Positions 1-8,986 of a stretch of DNA of 64,000 bases are shown in pieces. Within the stretch, counting starts at the first letter, position 1. Each line of letters starts with the position of its first letter. Source of the DNA: Neostapfia colusana (lineage: Eukaryota > Streptophyta > Magnoliopsida > Poales > Poaceae); assembly GCA_030760725.1 (NCBI GenBank), contig JASWHV010000011.1, positions 18,687,501-18,751,500 on the forward strand. Direction: 5' to 3'. The notes below the pieces were generated by a model. That model made no database searches and was not told the DNA's origin. It saw nothing but the letters and a program-made list of their open reading frames with translations. The translations under genes and the position numbers were made by a program.

Positions 1-679
1 AGCCATCCAGGGAGGCCTCCTTAGACGTGGCGGCGAGCTCGCGCTCACGGACATCCTGGAGCTGCTTCCTCAGGTGCTCCCGCTCCCCTTCATGGGCTGC
101 CTGGCAGATGGAGAGGTCCCTCTCCTTTGCCTGCACCACCTGCTCACGTCAGACGAGGATCTCTCGTGCCTCCGACAAAGCTTCGGCGCGAGCATCGGCT
201 GCAGCGTGGAGCTTGATGGCTTCACCCAGGAGGTCTTGTGCCGTCCTGTTGAGCCTTGTGACTGCGGCCCACTCCATGTCGAGGGTCTCCTGCATCATCT
301 CCAGCCGCTCCTCCCTCGACCGCGCCTTCTCCTTGGCAGACTGGGTCCGCTCCTTCAGCAGCTCCCCCTAGTCTCCTCAGCTCGTCCGACTCCGACCAAA
401 CGCCTCCTGCACCTGCTCCAGGCCGGAGTGGGCCACCTTCATGGCCTTGGGGAGTGGAACTGCCTCCGGCATCTGCAGAAGTGGGACTGCCACAGTTTCC
501 ATGGGCTCTTCCTCCTCCGGCGGAGCAACCACCGCACCAGATTGAGAGGAAGAAGGAGGTGGGCTTGCAGCTTGCCTCGGAGCGGCCACGCCACCGCCAG
601 GGACGTACTCGTCCGTTGGCTGGCTGGTCTTGGGGGCCCGAGAGTCGGCATCACGGGCCGGTTCAGGCGCTGGCTCCAA
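1..679 (-). pseudogene. Antisense coiled-coil ORF remnant of a Tat-like gypsy element
   Basis: Read on the minus strand, 679-377 is an open frame with a Pro/Ser-rich, acidic N-terminal part (PEEEEPMETV). After TGA and TAG stops near 379-370 and an apparent frameshift it continues as a heptad-like, Glu/Arg/Ala-rich helical segment (GELLKERTQSAKEKARSREE, later REQVVQAKERDLSICQ) to the window edge, with one more internal TGA. The style matches the coiled-coil ORF at 55656-56210, also on the minus strand. In grasses such proteins (some with the putative gypsy-type transposon domain) are carried antisense in Tat-lineage elements; that assignment is by resemblance. It is broken and runs off the left edge. 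No cellular function is claimed. Confidence 0.5.
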
Positions 680-854
680 CGCTGGTGCCGGTGCTGAGCC
701 CTCGGAAACCTCAGCGGTGAAGGGGCTCTGGCCGCCGAGCTGATTCAGAGGAGGAGTCGCACTTTGCGGTGGAGCCCTGTGAGAAAAGAGCTGAAGTCAA
801 TCACACGAGCGAAGAGCTCTGTGCAGCAACCTATCCTAAGGCCTGTTTCATACC

Positions 855-1020
855 TGGGTGCCTGGCAGTTCCGAGACGCGCGAAGCTTCTTGCGCGGGGA
901 GCTGGAACCACTCACCCTCGCCGTCTTCGGAGCCTTGCTTATTTTGCAAGGAGGCTGATTCGAAACCAGGACCTCCAGGACACATGTGGAGAGACTCTAC
1001 CACTGCGCCAGACCTGCCCT
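855..1020 (-). mobile_element. tRNA-derived SINE head (Au-like), minus strand
   Basis: On the minus strand the segment starts GGGCAGGTCTGGCGCAGTGG and carries an A box (TGGCGCAGTGGTAGAG, 1010-995) and a B box (GGTTTCGAATCA, 967-956), then CAGCCTCCTTGCAAAATAAG. This parallels the SINE at 10888-11078 (CAGCCTCTTGCAGAAATG) beyond the tRNA-like part. The 3' part is diverged and no T-rich tail or target duplication could be recognised, so the left boundary is approximate. An AT-rich microsatellite-like stretch (1025-1130) abuts its 5' end. Confidence 0.55.
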
Positions 1021-1199
1021 TCAAATCATATATATGCACATAAACAAGTGTATATACGACATAAAATTCTAATCATATATATATACACATATACGGGCAG
1101 TAATAAAAGAATATACATATATGAACATAAAAAAACTAACTAAAAAATCTCACAATCCATAGTATAGTCATTAAGAGATCTGCCCGAGTACGAGCTCGT

Positions 1200-2490
1200 C
1201 GTGAACGCAACACATAGGCACGAGAGGACCACATTCAGTATGACGTGCTCTCAAGGGCAGAACAACCCCTAGAGGCAGAGCCGTTGGCCGCCGTGGTAGG
1301 ACTCCACGAGCAACGGTAGCGGAGGTCAACAATCTAAATGGAGTAAGAGACCCCCAAGAAGGAACAGGAGAAGTGAACCAGGAGGATCACATGACCTCTG
1401 AAGGAGAGGTGATGCCGCCACATCTACCCGTAACATTGGCCGATGCTATGGCTTTGCGGACACAATTAATGCAAACCATACCCAAGGATTGCAAAGACAA
1501 CAAGGACAAGGAATACCACCTCCATCCAAGGTGTCCGAATTCATAAGGCTTAGGCCGCCGATATTTGATGGTACAAATGAAGACCCGTTAGCAGCCGACG
1601 ACTGGCTACGGAACATGAACAAAAAGATCAACATAGCCGCTGCAACAGATCAAGAGCGAGTTCTGCTGGCCACTCACCAGCTAACAAGAGCACCTGAAGA
1701 ATGGTGGGATAATCACTAAGAAGCAGCCTCAGAGTCGGATGCCATCAGCTGGGTAGAATTCTAGGAGGCATTCCGTGACTACTACATACCGGAAGGGGTA
1801 ATCGAAATGAAAGCGGATGAGTTCAGGTGTTTGAGGCAAGGTACCATGAAAATCAACCAGTACATTAAGAAATTCACAAAGCTGGCTCGTTATGCACCTG
1901 ACGAGGTCAGTATAGATAAGATGAAACAAGATCGTTTTAGAAAGGGGTATAAACAGTGCAATGAGGACATAACTAGTTGCTCACATCCACCCATATTTCA
2001 TTGCCCTCATGAACCGAGCAATATTATTGGAGGATGCTCGCTCCCACACAGACGGAGAACAAAAGAGAAGGTTCCACCACAAGGAGACTAAGCTATAGAA
2101 TCAATTTCAGAGGTCTAGCTTCAATCACCCGCAGAAAGCTAGGTACCAGCCTACCATGCAGTACCGCACCACTAAGACCAATCCACCGTCACAACCGTTT
2201 CATCAGCAGAGCACCAACCAATCCCAGCATAGCAGTCGTAGTGTGACACGAGCACCAAACACTGTCAAGACATGTTTCAACTGTTGGGAACCGGAGCATC
2301 TAATAGAAATTGCCCATACAACAAGAAGTCGAATGATGCACCTGCTCACCCGGAAGCAAGAACCGTTGGATCTGTGGTTATAAGATGTACACCTTCAGTA
2401 TCTGGTCAACAGGGTAGAGTGCAACTATTTGGACAGGGTCACATCAATCATATCGGCATGGCATGGGACACGATGGAGTGTCATCAAACG
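1200..2490 (+). pseudogene. Degenerate Ty3/gypsy gag fragment
   Basis: The frame 1489-1719 reads as a retrotransposon gag N-terminal half (EFIRLRPPIFDG, then ADDWLRNMNKK and APEEWWDNH), is stopped at 1717-1719 and again at about 1762, and resumes with FRDYYIPEGV and CLRQGTMKINQYIKKFTKLA (about 1770-1880), the usual order of the Retrotrans_gag family. Further down (about 2270-2315) a zinc-knuckle remnant begins CFNC and keeps the His, but the last Cys is lost and the knuckle glycine is W. Several frame changes separate the pieces. No protease or RT follows; the fragment ends where the GC-rich CACTA-associated sequence begins. It is a dead copy, not a gene. Confidence 0.75.
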
Positions 2491-2599
2491 ATTTAGTCGG
2501 TTGGTAACTAGCCAAACCCACCCTTATCACAGACTTGTCTAACCTTGAGCTTTGCATCCATTATCACCTCAAAGTTGATACTACAGATATGAAAAAGTA

Positions 2600-3414
2600 G
2601 GGTATCCAACAAATGGAGATCAGCGGGATAGCCGAGGTGGCGGGGCGGGAGGGGGCGGGGCGGCGCGAGGTGGCAGGGGCGGCCAGCGGCTCGGCGGCGG
2701 AGGGCGGGGCGGGAGGGGGCCGGGGAGGAGTGAGGTGGCGGAGGCGGCCGGCGGCGCGGTGGTGGAGGGCGGGGCGGGAGGGGGCCAGGGCGGCAGGGTG
2801 GGAGGGGGGCCGGGGATGCGCGGGGTGGCGGGGGCGGCCGGCGGCGCAGCGGCGGAGGGCGGGGCGGGAGGGGAGCCGGGGCGCATTGGGGTGGCGGGGC
2901 GGCTGGCGGCATGGCGGCGGAGTGCGGGGCAGGAGGGTGGCCAGGGTGGCGGGGCGGTAGGGGGCTGGGGCGGCGCGGGGTGGTGGGGGCAACCGGCGGC
3001 GTAGAGGGGCTGTGGGGAGAGGGGTAGCGGGGTGGAGGACGTACCTCGGGCAGCGGCGACCAGAGACGGGGCAGCGGAGACCGGCGGTGGCGAGTCGGGA
3101 GGCGGCGCGTTTGGGAGAGAATGCCGCCTCCCGACTGGCACCCGGGAGTATATGCAGGCTTATTGGCGATGGTTGTGTTTCACCGTCGTCAATAACACCT
3201 CGGGTGGGTCCGGGTCTCGGCCAAATTTGATGACGGCCGTTATAGATGATGGCCACCGTTGTCGTTTATTTTATTGACGATAGTACTAGGTTAATCGTCG
3301 TCAATTACGACATCATTGACGACGGTTGTATCTAGCAGTCGTCAATTAATTTAAAGAAGACGGCCCCGTCGTCAATAATTTTAGCCGTCATCAATGGTCG
3401 CTTTTCCTGTAGTG
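2600..3414 (-). mobile_element. CACTA-1: right end of a CACTA (En/Spm) DNA transposon
   Basis: The segment ends at 3414 with the inverted terminus CACTACAGGAAAAGCG (minus strand, 3414-3399). Inside it are subterminal repeats of the type GTCGTCAAT / TTGACGACGG in both orientations (about 3185-3395), the hallmark binding-site clusters of CACTA elements. The inner part (2610-3010) is an extreme G-rich strand of GGCGGGGCGG-type units, an unusual but known composition for subterminal DNA. No opposite terminus was found upstream, so the left end is missing or was overwritten; 2600 is only where the composition changes. There is no transposase in this piece. Confidence 0.7.
2610..3010. repeat. GC-rich low-complexity tract inside CACTA-1
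   Basis: About 400 bp built from short imperfect units (GGCGGGGCGGGAGGGGG-like, GCGGAGGGCGGGGCGG) on the plus strand. It is open in several frames on both strands and yields Pro/Arg/Ala-rich or Gly/Ala-rich translations. These follow from composition and are not treated as genes. G-runs make G-quadruplex formation on the plus strand plausible. Confidence 0.7.
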
Positions 3415-5275
3415 CACCTCAGCATAGACCACACCCTTTCAATTAAAACTCCTTTGTGGACCTGGTGTTCACCACATAGAGTAGATCACCGGCACATAGT
3501 TACTTAGGTCGCGTGAACGAGAAGTTGATTCTCCGGCTTGCCGACGGCGAGCTACTCCGGCCAGCCGCCACTTCACCACAGCCAGCTAATGTGGCACCCC
3601 TGTGGCCTACATGAAGCACACCAAAACAGCCAAACGTTGCACATGGCGTCCAGGTTAGCACCCTGTCAGCAAAGGCACATACGTGGCAGCCACCTCAGCA
3701 AATCTCTTAGGTGGCAATCCAGTCACCTGCCACCTTGGCAGTGCTGCTCATGTGGCAGTCCAGTCAGCTGCCACATACTGCCGAATCATCATAGCCCATA
3801 GGATTCAAATCATTTCGGTAGACATAGTCCACATATACCAAGGACACATACACACACTGAGTCCCCTAGCCCATCTGTCAGCCACAAGAACCACACATAA
3901 ATGCTGAGTGCCAAGTGTACACAAAATTTGAAGGAATGCATTTCCTTACTGTAGAAAAATTCTGAAAATTCTCTAAGAATGATATTTAATTTCTACAACA
4001 TAACAGTTGTGGGTAGATGCCAAGTTAAACTGCATACAATTTATAGAATAACTATATCATGTCATAAGTCACTTAATTTAAGAGAACCTATGCTTAAACG
4101 CCAGGCTAAGTAACACTTGTACAAATAATTAAATAAACTCCATCAAAATTCGTGAAAGTTACGTACTATAGCAAACGAGGAGTTCGCTAAGGAACCTGAA
4201 GACCCGGATTACGAAGAACTTCTAGAAGCTTGTGAAGGCAAGCTCTAACCTCCTTGATCATGATTGCTCCTATGAATTTGCAAAATTGCCTTGATAGCCT
4301 GTTCTAATATGTATGTTTTCTGTGATTACTTTTAAACGTTGAGGTAGCTAAGACCCGCTTGACTAGTGGTAGCTTCTCCGTATAAGTACTCTGGACGATA
4401 CGATGGTTTCATAACATCGAGATGATGCGTTGATAGGGACAGTGGTTGCTTGCTCCTCAGTTAACCTAGCTCGGTGATGTCGGCTAGCCGTTACACTAAG
4501 CAAGTAGTATACTGTATCTCGCCATCCAAGGCTAGAATACCTGCAAGGTGATAGTCACGTGCTTGACATGTGAAGTGCCACGAACCCGTCCTTGACCTTT
4601 ACAACATACCTCATTGATGCCCTAAGGCCCCGTCATCACACTATAATATGATGACGTGTGTGATTCCTTGAAAGTAGAATGCTTAGGGACCCTGCAATGT
4701 TCGCATTGCAACTCACTGTGACTATTCATTGGATTTGCGAAAAGTGTGAAAGGTGTCTTGGTGGCGTGAGTTAGGAGGTGGGTTGGGGAAATTGTGTCAT
4801 ACAACTGGTGTAGGGAGAAGTGGGGAGAAGAACGGTTGAGGTGGGATTTGGTGATCGAGTAGTCATGTGCTTCGGTGTAGTCCACCTGCCGTGGACTTGA
4901 TGGAGCCGCCTCACCAATATGTGGACCGGTTCATATGATCTCGTCAGGGTGATTTCATACAACCATAGAACATGTATGGGCAGGACTCCTTCTACCGTCT
5001 TGGTGACTTCCACATGAGCCATCTGGCGGCCAGTAGGGCACGGGAGACCAGGAAAAGACACGAGGGATTCATTACCCTTGATCCGGCTGGGAGAGTAATT
5101 GCTCAAATAGCCCTTGGGTGTGTCCTGAGGTGTGATTGTGGGGTTACTCGTGGAAGCTGAGGTGAACGTTATGCTACTCCCTTGCTAGGAGAGCATGACC
5201 TGTGGGTAAAGTGTACAACCTCTGCAGAGTGTTAAAATCCGGATAACCATTGTTACGGTCTTGACACACTATGTT
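3415..5275 (+). mobile_element. Remnant of an unclassified LTR (third LTR type)
   Basis: There is no gene here. At 3640-3775 there are repeated GTGGCA/TGCCAC units including ACGTGGCAG, like a U3 enhancer block. At 4172-4237 there is a short acidic open exon bounded by ACTATAG and AAG|GCAAGC, the same arrangement as exon A of the chromovirus LTRs. At about 5200-5235 the sequence (CTGTGGGTAAAGTG.. ACCTCTGCAGAGTG) matches a block seen at 7920-7950 in the RE1 LTR. I infer an old LTR of a related gypsy family without recognisable termini. The boundary with CACTA-2 coding sequence near 5275 is approximate. Nothing identifiable was seen between about 3800 and 4170. Confidence 0.45.
4172..4237 (+). 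other. LTR exon A-like acidic segment, third LTR type
   Basis: It is bounded on the left by ACTATAG and on the right by GAAG|GCAAGC, a GC-type donor. In the phase used by the other LTRs (one base left over before the donor) it is open and reads NEEFAKEPEDPDYEELLEAC. It has no nucleotide similarity that I can see to exon A of RE1 but the same acidity, position and splice borders. No exon B was identified for this remnant. Confidence 0.4.
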
Positions 5276-5284
5276 CTGAGCATG

Positions 5285-5945
5285 ATGGTGAGTCGGTCGG
5301 AAATGAGGATGAGGATCGTACGGATGAGATGATAGTGAGTGTTGGTAGAGAGTACGTAGAGCAGTCATCGCCGCAGGAGGTGCATAAGTTTTATAGGTTT
5401 CTTGCCGCCTCAGTTGTGACTGTTCTGCTTTGGTTGACATTAATTGTTGTTTCTGTGCAGAGTTTATTTTGCTTGGAGGATGGTGCGAGTGAACCATATG
5501 CAAGGTTGGTTATTCAGAATTAAGCAAGAAGACGTAGAAGGACTCTTTAATGCATGGATCAAAGTTGTTACCGTGTTCTACAAGACCAATTTGTTTCCTC
5601 CAAAGGAAGCAGCCAGTATTCACCTGAGGAAGCAGGAGTACTTGTAGAGCATTGTGGATTGGGTCTGTGCGGATACGGAAGGTTGGGAATGGTTATGCGA
5701 TTACTGGGCGTTGGATGAGTTCAAACATGTTTCGGATAGAAATCGACAAAATCGAACGAGCAAGCCTGGAAAGCACTGCTATGGGCCAGATGGACATATG
5801 CAGATGGAACAAAGAATGGTATGAATTATTACAATCATTTTTAAATTGCTTCAAAAGTTGCATTGATTAAACTGTAAGATTTTGGTATGCAGACAGCTGA
5901 AACTGGTGTCACTCCTTTTTTCGAGGTTTACCTCAAGGCGCACAC
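5285..5945 (+). pseudogene. CACTA-2 transposase gene, 5' segment (Transposase_24-like)
   Basis: The exon to 5818 contains WLCDYWALDEFKHVS, DRNRQNRTSKPG and GPDGHMQM, the W..L.DYW...F...S..N..NR pattern of plant En/Spm (Ptta) transposases. It ends in ATG|GTATGA. The next exon begins after TGGTATGCAG at 5893 (TAETGVTPFFEVYLKAHT) and is cut at 5946 by RE1. The remainder of the gene resumes at 29617. Upstream, 5290-5520 is open (EDRTDEMIVSVGREYVEQ) but I cannot place it confidently in the family. Start codon and left transposon end are not present. These proteins bind subterminal repeats or catalyse CACTA excision; this copy cannot be functional because it is split. Confidence 0.7.
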
Positions 5946-6002
5946 AAATTCATTACCATGCATTGCATACATTTTTCATGTAGAGAGGCATTGTAAAAGA
6001 AG

Positions 6003-6232
6003 TAGAAATGGAGAAAGAACCCTAAAAATGGAGAAAGAACTATAGAAATGGAGAACGAACCATAGAAATGGAAGAATGAACCATAGAAATGGAGAAAGAA
6101 CCATAGAAATGGAGGAAGAACCATAGAAATGGAGAAGGGAATATAGAAATGGAGAATGGGACATAGAAATGGAGAATGGGACATAGAAATGGAGAGGGGA
6201 ATGTAGAGATGGAAAAGTGGACATAGAAATGG
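6003..6232 (+). repeat. 20-22 bp minisatellite in RE1 5' LTR U3
   Basis: About eleven tandem copies of AAATGGAGAAAGAACCATAG with unit length 20-22 bp and point variants (GGAATATAG, GGGACATAG). The same array occurs at 13678-13914 (3' LTR) and shorter at 56396-56490 (RE7), always about 60 bp after the LTR start. Its reverse strand is open for over 100 codons (Phe/Ser/Pro-rich), an artefact of the repeat. Confidence 0.9.
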
Positions 6233-6464
6233 TGAGAAATGGAAAAAAGATAGCTGAAATGAGCATTCCCAAATTTTTCCCAAAACTTCCCCTAAAAATT
6301 CCAAATTCCCCAATTCCACAAAAGGGGAATTTTCCCCACATTTGGGGGAATTTAATCCCAATGCTGCCGCACCCAATTTAAAGGGCAAAAGTTGGTTGAG
6401 TTCCAAATTGACTAGGACTCTTGGTGGAGATCCAATTGGAGTAGGAATCCTCCCTTCTCCCCCT

Positions 6465-6472
6465 TATAAATA
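6465..6472 (+). promoter_or_regulatory. TATA box of RE1 5' LTR
   Basis: TATAAATA within TTCTCCCCCTTATAAATA. The context CTTATAAA after a pyrimidine run is repeated at 14114 (RE1 3' LTR), 40227 (RE3 5' LTR), 52500 (RE3 3' LTR) and 56678 (RE7), so this is the conserved LTR promoter. Transcription should start about 30 bp downstream, near the C-run, making everything before it U3. Confidence 0.8.
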
Positions 6473-7143
6473 TAACCCCAGCACCCCCCCCCCCCCCCAT
6501 TTTTGGCCACAGCCTCCCCCTCCCCAAGTCGCCGACTTGGAGCCCCTCCCCTCCAAGTTGCCGAGTTGGCACCCCCCCCTGCCGGAGTTTGGTCGCTAGT
6601 GAGCCCCGCCGATGAACCCCGCCGATGAACCCCGCCGATGAGCCCCGTCGTTGAGACCCACCGACGAGCCCCGTCATGCCTCGCCGGCGCCAAAAAAGAA
6701 GCCCGACGATCTGTCCTACCCTAATCTTCCATAAAAAAATTCCCCGCTGCTGCCATTGCTAGGAGAAGCCCTACCACCAAAAGGAAGTGAGGTAGGTCCC
6801 CATTCCCATCTTACGACATCGCCGCTGTTTCTACGCATCCGTTTTTTCGCCCCCTTCGAGCAGAAACTTTTGCGTGTGGACAGATCGTGTTTTGATCGAT
6901 TTTTGAGAGCGGAATTGATCTAGATCTTGAGTCAAGATCATCACCATGGTCACACTTGATCCCAGAACCCTTGTTCATCATAAAACCACATGAAAGCCTG
7001 TTAAAACATGAAAGAACACGTACAAAATGGTTTAATAAAACAGCACCATAGGATTTGCATTCATCTACCCCATTGCATCTTGAGTAAAGTTTGTGCATGA
7101 TGATTGATTTCTATAAATTTTGTATGTGTGTGGTCGTGAGTAG

Positions 7144-7227
7144 AAGGACAAGCTCAAGAGGCCATCTACGAGGAACTACAGCACCAAGACTTCGAGACGC
7201 TTGAGCAACAAGAACCACTGGAGCAAG
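7144..7227 (+). other. LTR exon A (acidic micro-ORF), RE1 5' LTR
   Basis: 84 nt between GTGAGTAG and GAGCAAG|GCAAGT. The open frame includes QEAIYEELQHQDFETLEQ and ends in phase 1. Copies with the same borders are at 29008-29091 (RE1 3' LTR), 53039-53122 (RE3 3' LTR), 57321-57404 (RE7) and, minus strand, 31719-31637 (RE5). Between RE1 and RE5 I count differences mainly at codon positions 1 and 3 (about 8 and 10) and about 2 at position 2 in this frame, a coding-like pattern. There is no in-frame ATG in the exon. Confidence 0.6.
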
Positions 7228-8416
7228 GCAAGTGCCCTTGACCATATTGATCCCATGTTTCGAAACTGTTTTGTTTTCGAAAACTCGTATGCTTGAGTCA
7301 ACTTGATGGGACATCCTTTTATAGGAGTTTACTAGTTTTGTTAACCATCCTTGACGTCGGGAAAGTTGATGAGTCGGGTATGGTCGATTTTACTTTTTGC
7401 TTCGCTTAATTTATGGGATACGGGAAGCTGAATTAAGACATGGTTCGCTACTGCACTCATGAGAATAAAGTTGATGATAACTTGTTGAAGTTGATGAGCA
7501 TGGAATCGGGGAGATCTAGGCAAGATTGTTTCGTGGATGTTGCTGAATGAGATTGTGGTTTACTTGCAGTAGATCTAAGGACCGGTTCATGCCAGCACAT
7601 GCTAGGAAAACAGTGCCACCACAAGGCCAAATATGGGTGCGGCTTAGCTGACTAATTAGGTGTGTTGCTAGCTTGTTATGGACCATTGGATGGCGCGGGA
7701 ACAAGAGTCGAGAGGGACTGTCCTGGAAACTGCATGGCACAAGAGGGGGCCCGTGGGTTGGAGAATAGTGATTCGAGCCTGCCGGTGAAATCTCAGTGGG
7801 TCCATACATCTAGTAGCCCATTTGTAAAGGCTATTTTGTGATCTTGGCCATACACCGACGGTTGTGTACTGGTATAATGGAGGTTTTGCAGTTGCCGACG
7901 GGTGATGAAATCACAAACTTGTGGGTAAAGTGGTGCCACCTCTGCAGAGTGTAAAACTATCATGATAGTCGTGCTTCCGGTCACAAGCACCTGGCCAACT
8001 TCCATGATTAGAGGCAAAACTGGTATGTTTATTCGGTATGATTATGGTATGGTCATTGGGATTGGTTTTGAGACTGTTTTGAGTCATGACAGTGAACTTG
8101 GTTTCGGTTATATGAATATGAGATGGTTATGAGTATTTATGAGTATGAGATGAACTTGAGAAAGATTATTGGTTGGATGAGACTTGATAAATGGTGAATC
8201 ATGATGAGAGAATGTTGCTGAATTACTTGGTTATGATGGGATAAATTTCACTTAGAAATAGTTGTTATTTTTATCATGTTTGTGAAATAAAATTTGCTTG
8301 CTGTAATGAGCCTTTTTATTTTCTACCTTGTTGTAAGCTACATGTCATACTTTTTCCGCACTTGCTGAGTACGACATGTACTCACCCTTGCATTATCACA
8401 TATGCATCAGCTACAG

Positions 8417-8451
8417 GAGATGAGTACTTCGAGGACCATGTGAAGTATTAG
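8417..8451 (+). other. LTR exon B (end of acidic micro-ORF), RE1 5' LTR
   Basis: 35 nt after GCTACAG, completing the phase-1 codon from exon A and reading DEYFEDHVKY then TAG. The other copies also measure 35 nt: 41993-42027 (EEYFEDHVEY), 54304-54338 (EKYFKDHVEY) and RE5 minus 30472-30438 (EEYFKEQVEY), each ending in TAG. Confidence 0.6.
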
Positions 8452-8721
8452 GCGTGCGAACTACCGTCAACATGCCTGTGGAGTTGAAGATTAGAGCCTG
8501 CTGTTTAGTTGTTTTTTTATGTCGTTTTAATCTTCCGCTGCATGAATAAGTTAGATATTCATGAGTGAGGCATTGAGTCATTGTAATAAAGTACTTAAAC
8601 TCTATTTATTCATGGTTATATTCTGAATTCAGTCTGTAGATTACATGTGTCTGTGTGATGAACATCCTGGGCACACATATGCATTCACTTGGTTCTATTT
8701 AGAGAACCGGGTGTCACAGAT

Positions 8722-8734
8722 TGGTATCAGAGCC
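8722..8734 (+). other. RE1 primer binding site (initiator Met tRNA)
   Basis: TGGTATCAGAGCC three bases after the LTR end, complementary to the 3' end of plant initiator tRNA-Met, the standard primer for minus-strand DNA synthesis in this type of element. Confidence 0.95.
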
Positions 8735-8986
8735 ACGTTGACCGTAAGACGCAAGCCTAGGTAGAATGGACACTCTAAAACACATAGGAACACCCCTCTA
8801 AACTGTTATTTTGAAAATTGCTTGCTGCTGCACTTTACTTGTCAATTCAGCCACCGCAAAGTGCTATTTTTCAGCCCCTCTTTTCTCTTCTTTTGGACTG
8901 CAACACTCTCGCTTTCTTGCTTCATAGCTTCTGAAGTTTTGGAGTTATTTCTTCCTTCTCTAAAGCTTCTCATGTCTTATTTATAG

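Larger units (their letters stand above)
5946..8718 (+). repeat. RE1 5' LTR
   Basis: It is about 2.77 kb and ends ACCGGGTGTCACA next to the PBS. The first bases of the canonical start (TGTAACACCCTC in sister copies) are missing. Contents: a roughly 20-bp minisatellite (6003-6232), TATAAATA at 6465-6472 followed by a C-run (about 6486), leader splice-donor-like AA|GTGAGG / GAG|GTAGGT (6786-6796), exon A 7144-7227 with GC donor, exon B 8417-8451, and blocks shared with RE3, RE5 and RE7 LTRs. The 3' LTR lacks about 0.97 kb of this LTR (about 7740-8709). Confidence 0.9.

Noticed and set aside
2508..3256. Long Pro/Arg/Ala-rich ORFs on both strands
   Set aside because: They follow the G-rich low-complexity tract of CACTA-1, are open in several frames at once and have no domain.
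3900..4010. CACTG/CACTA-like motifs as the missing left end of CACTA-2
   Set aside because: None has the CACTACAGTAAAC sequence or subterminal GCCGACGGC repeats next to it.
5885..5950. CAGAC at 5890 as the left target duplication of RE1
   Set aside because: It lies about 50 bp from the LTR start within transposase coding sequence; the duplication adjacent to the LTR appears partly deleted instead.
5933..6406. Phe/Ser-rich ORFs on the minus strand (also 13565-14079)
   Set aside because: Translation of the AAATGGAGAAAGAACCATAG minisatellite; no independent coding evidence.
7144..7230. The alternative frame of LTR exon A (KDKLKRPSTRNYS type, basic)
   Set aside because: In that frame most differences between RE1 and RE5 fall on codon position 2, the opposite of coding constraint.
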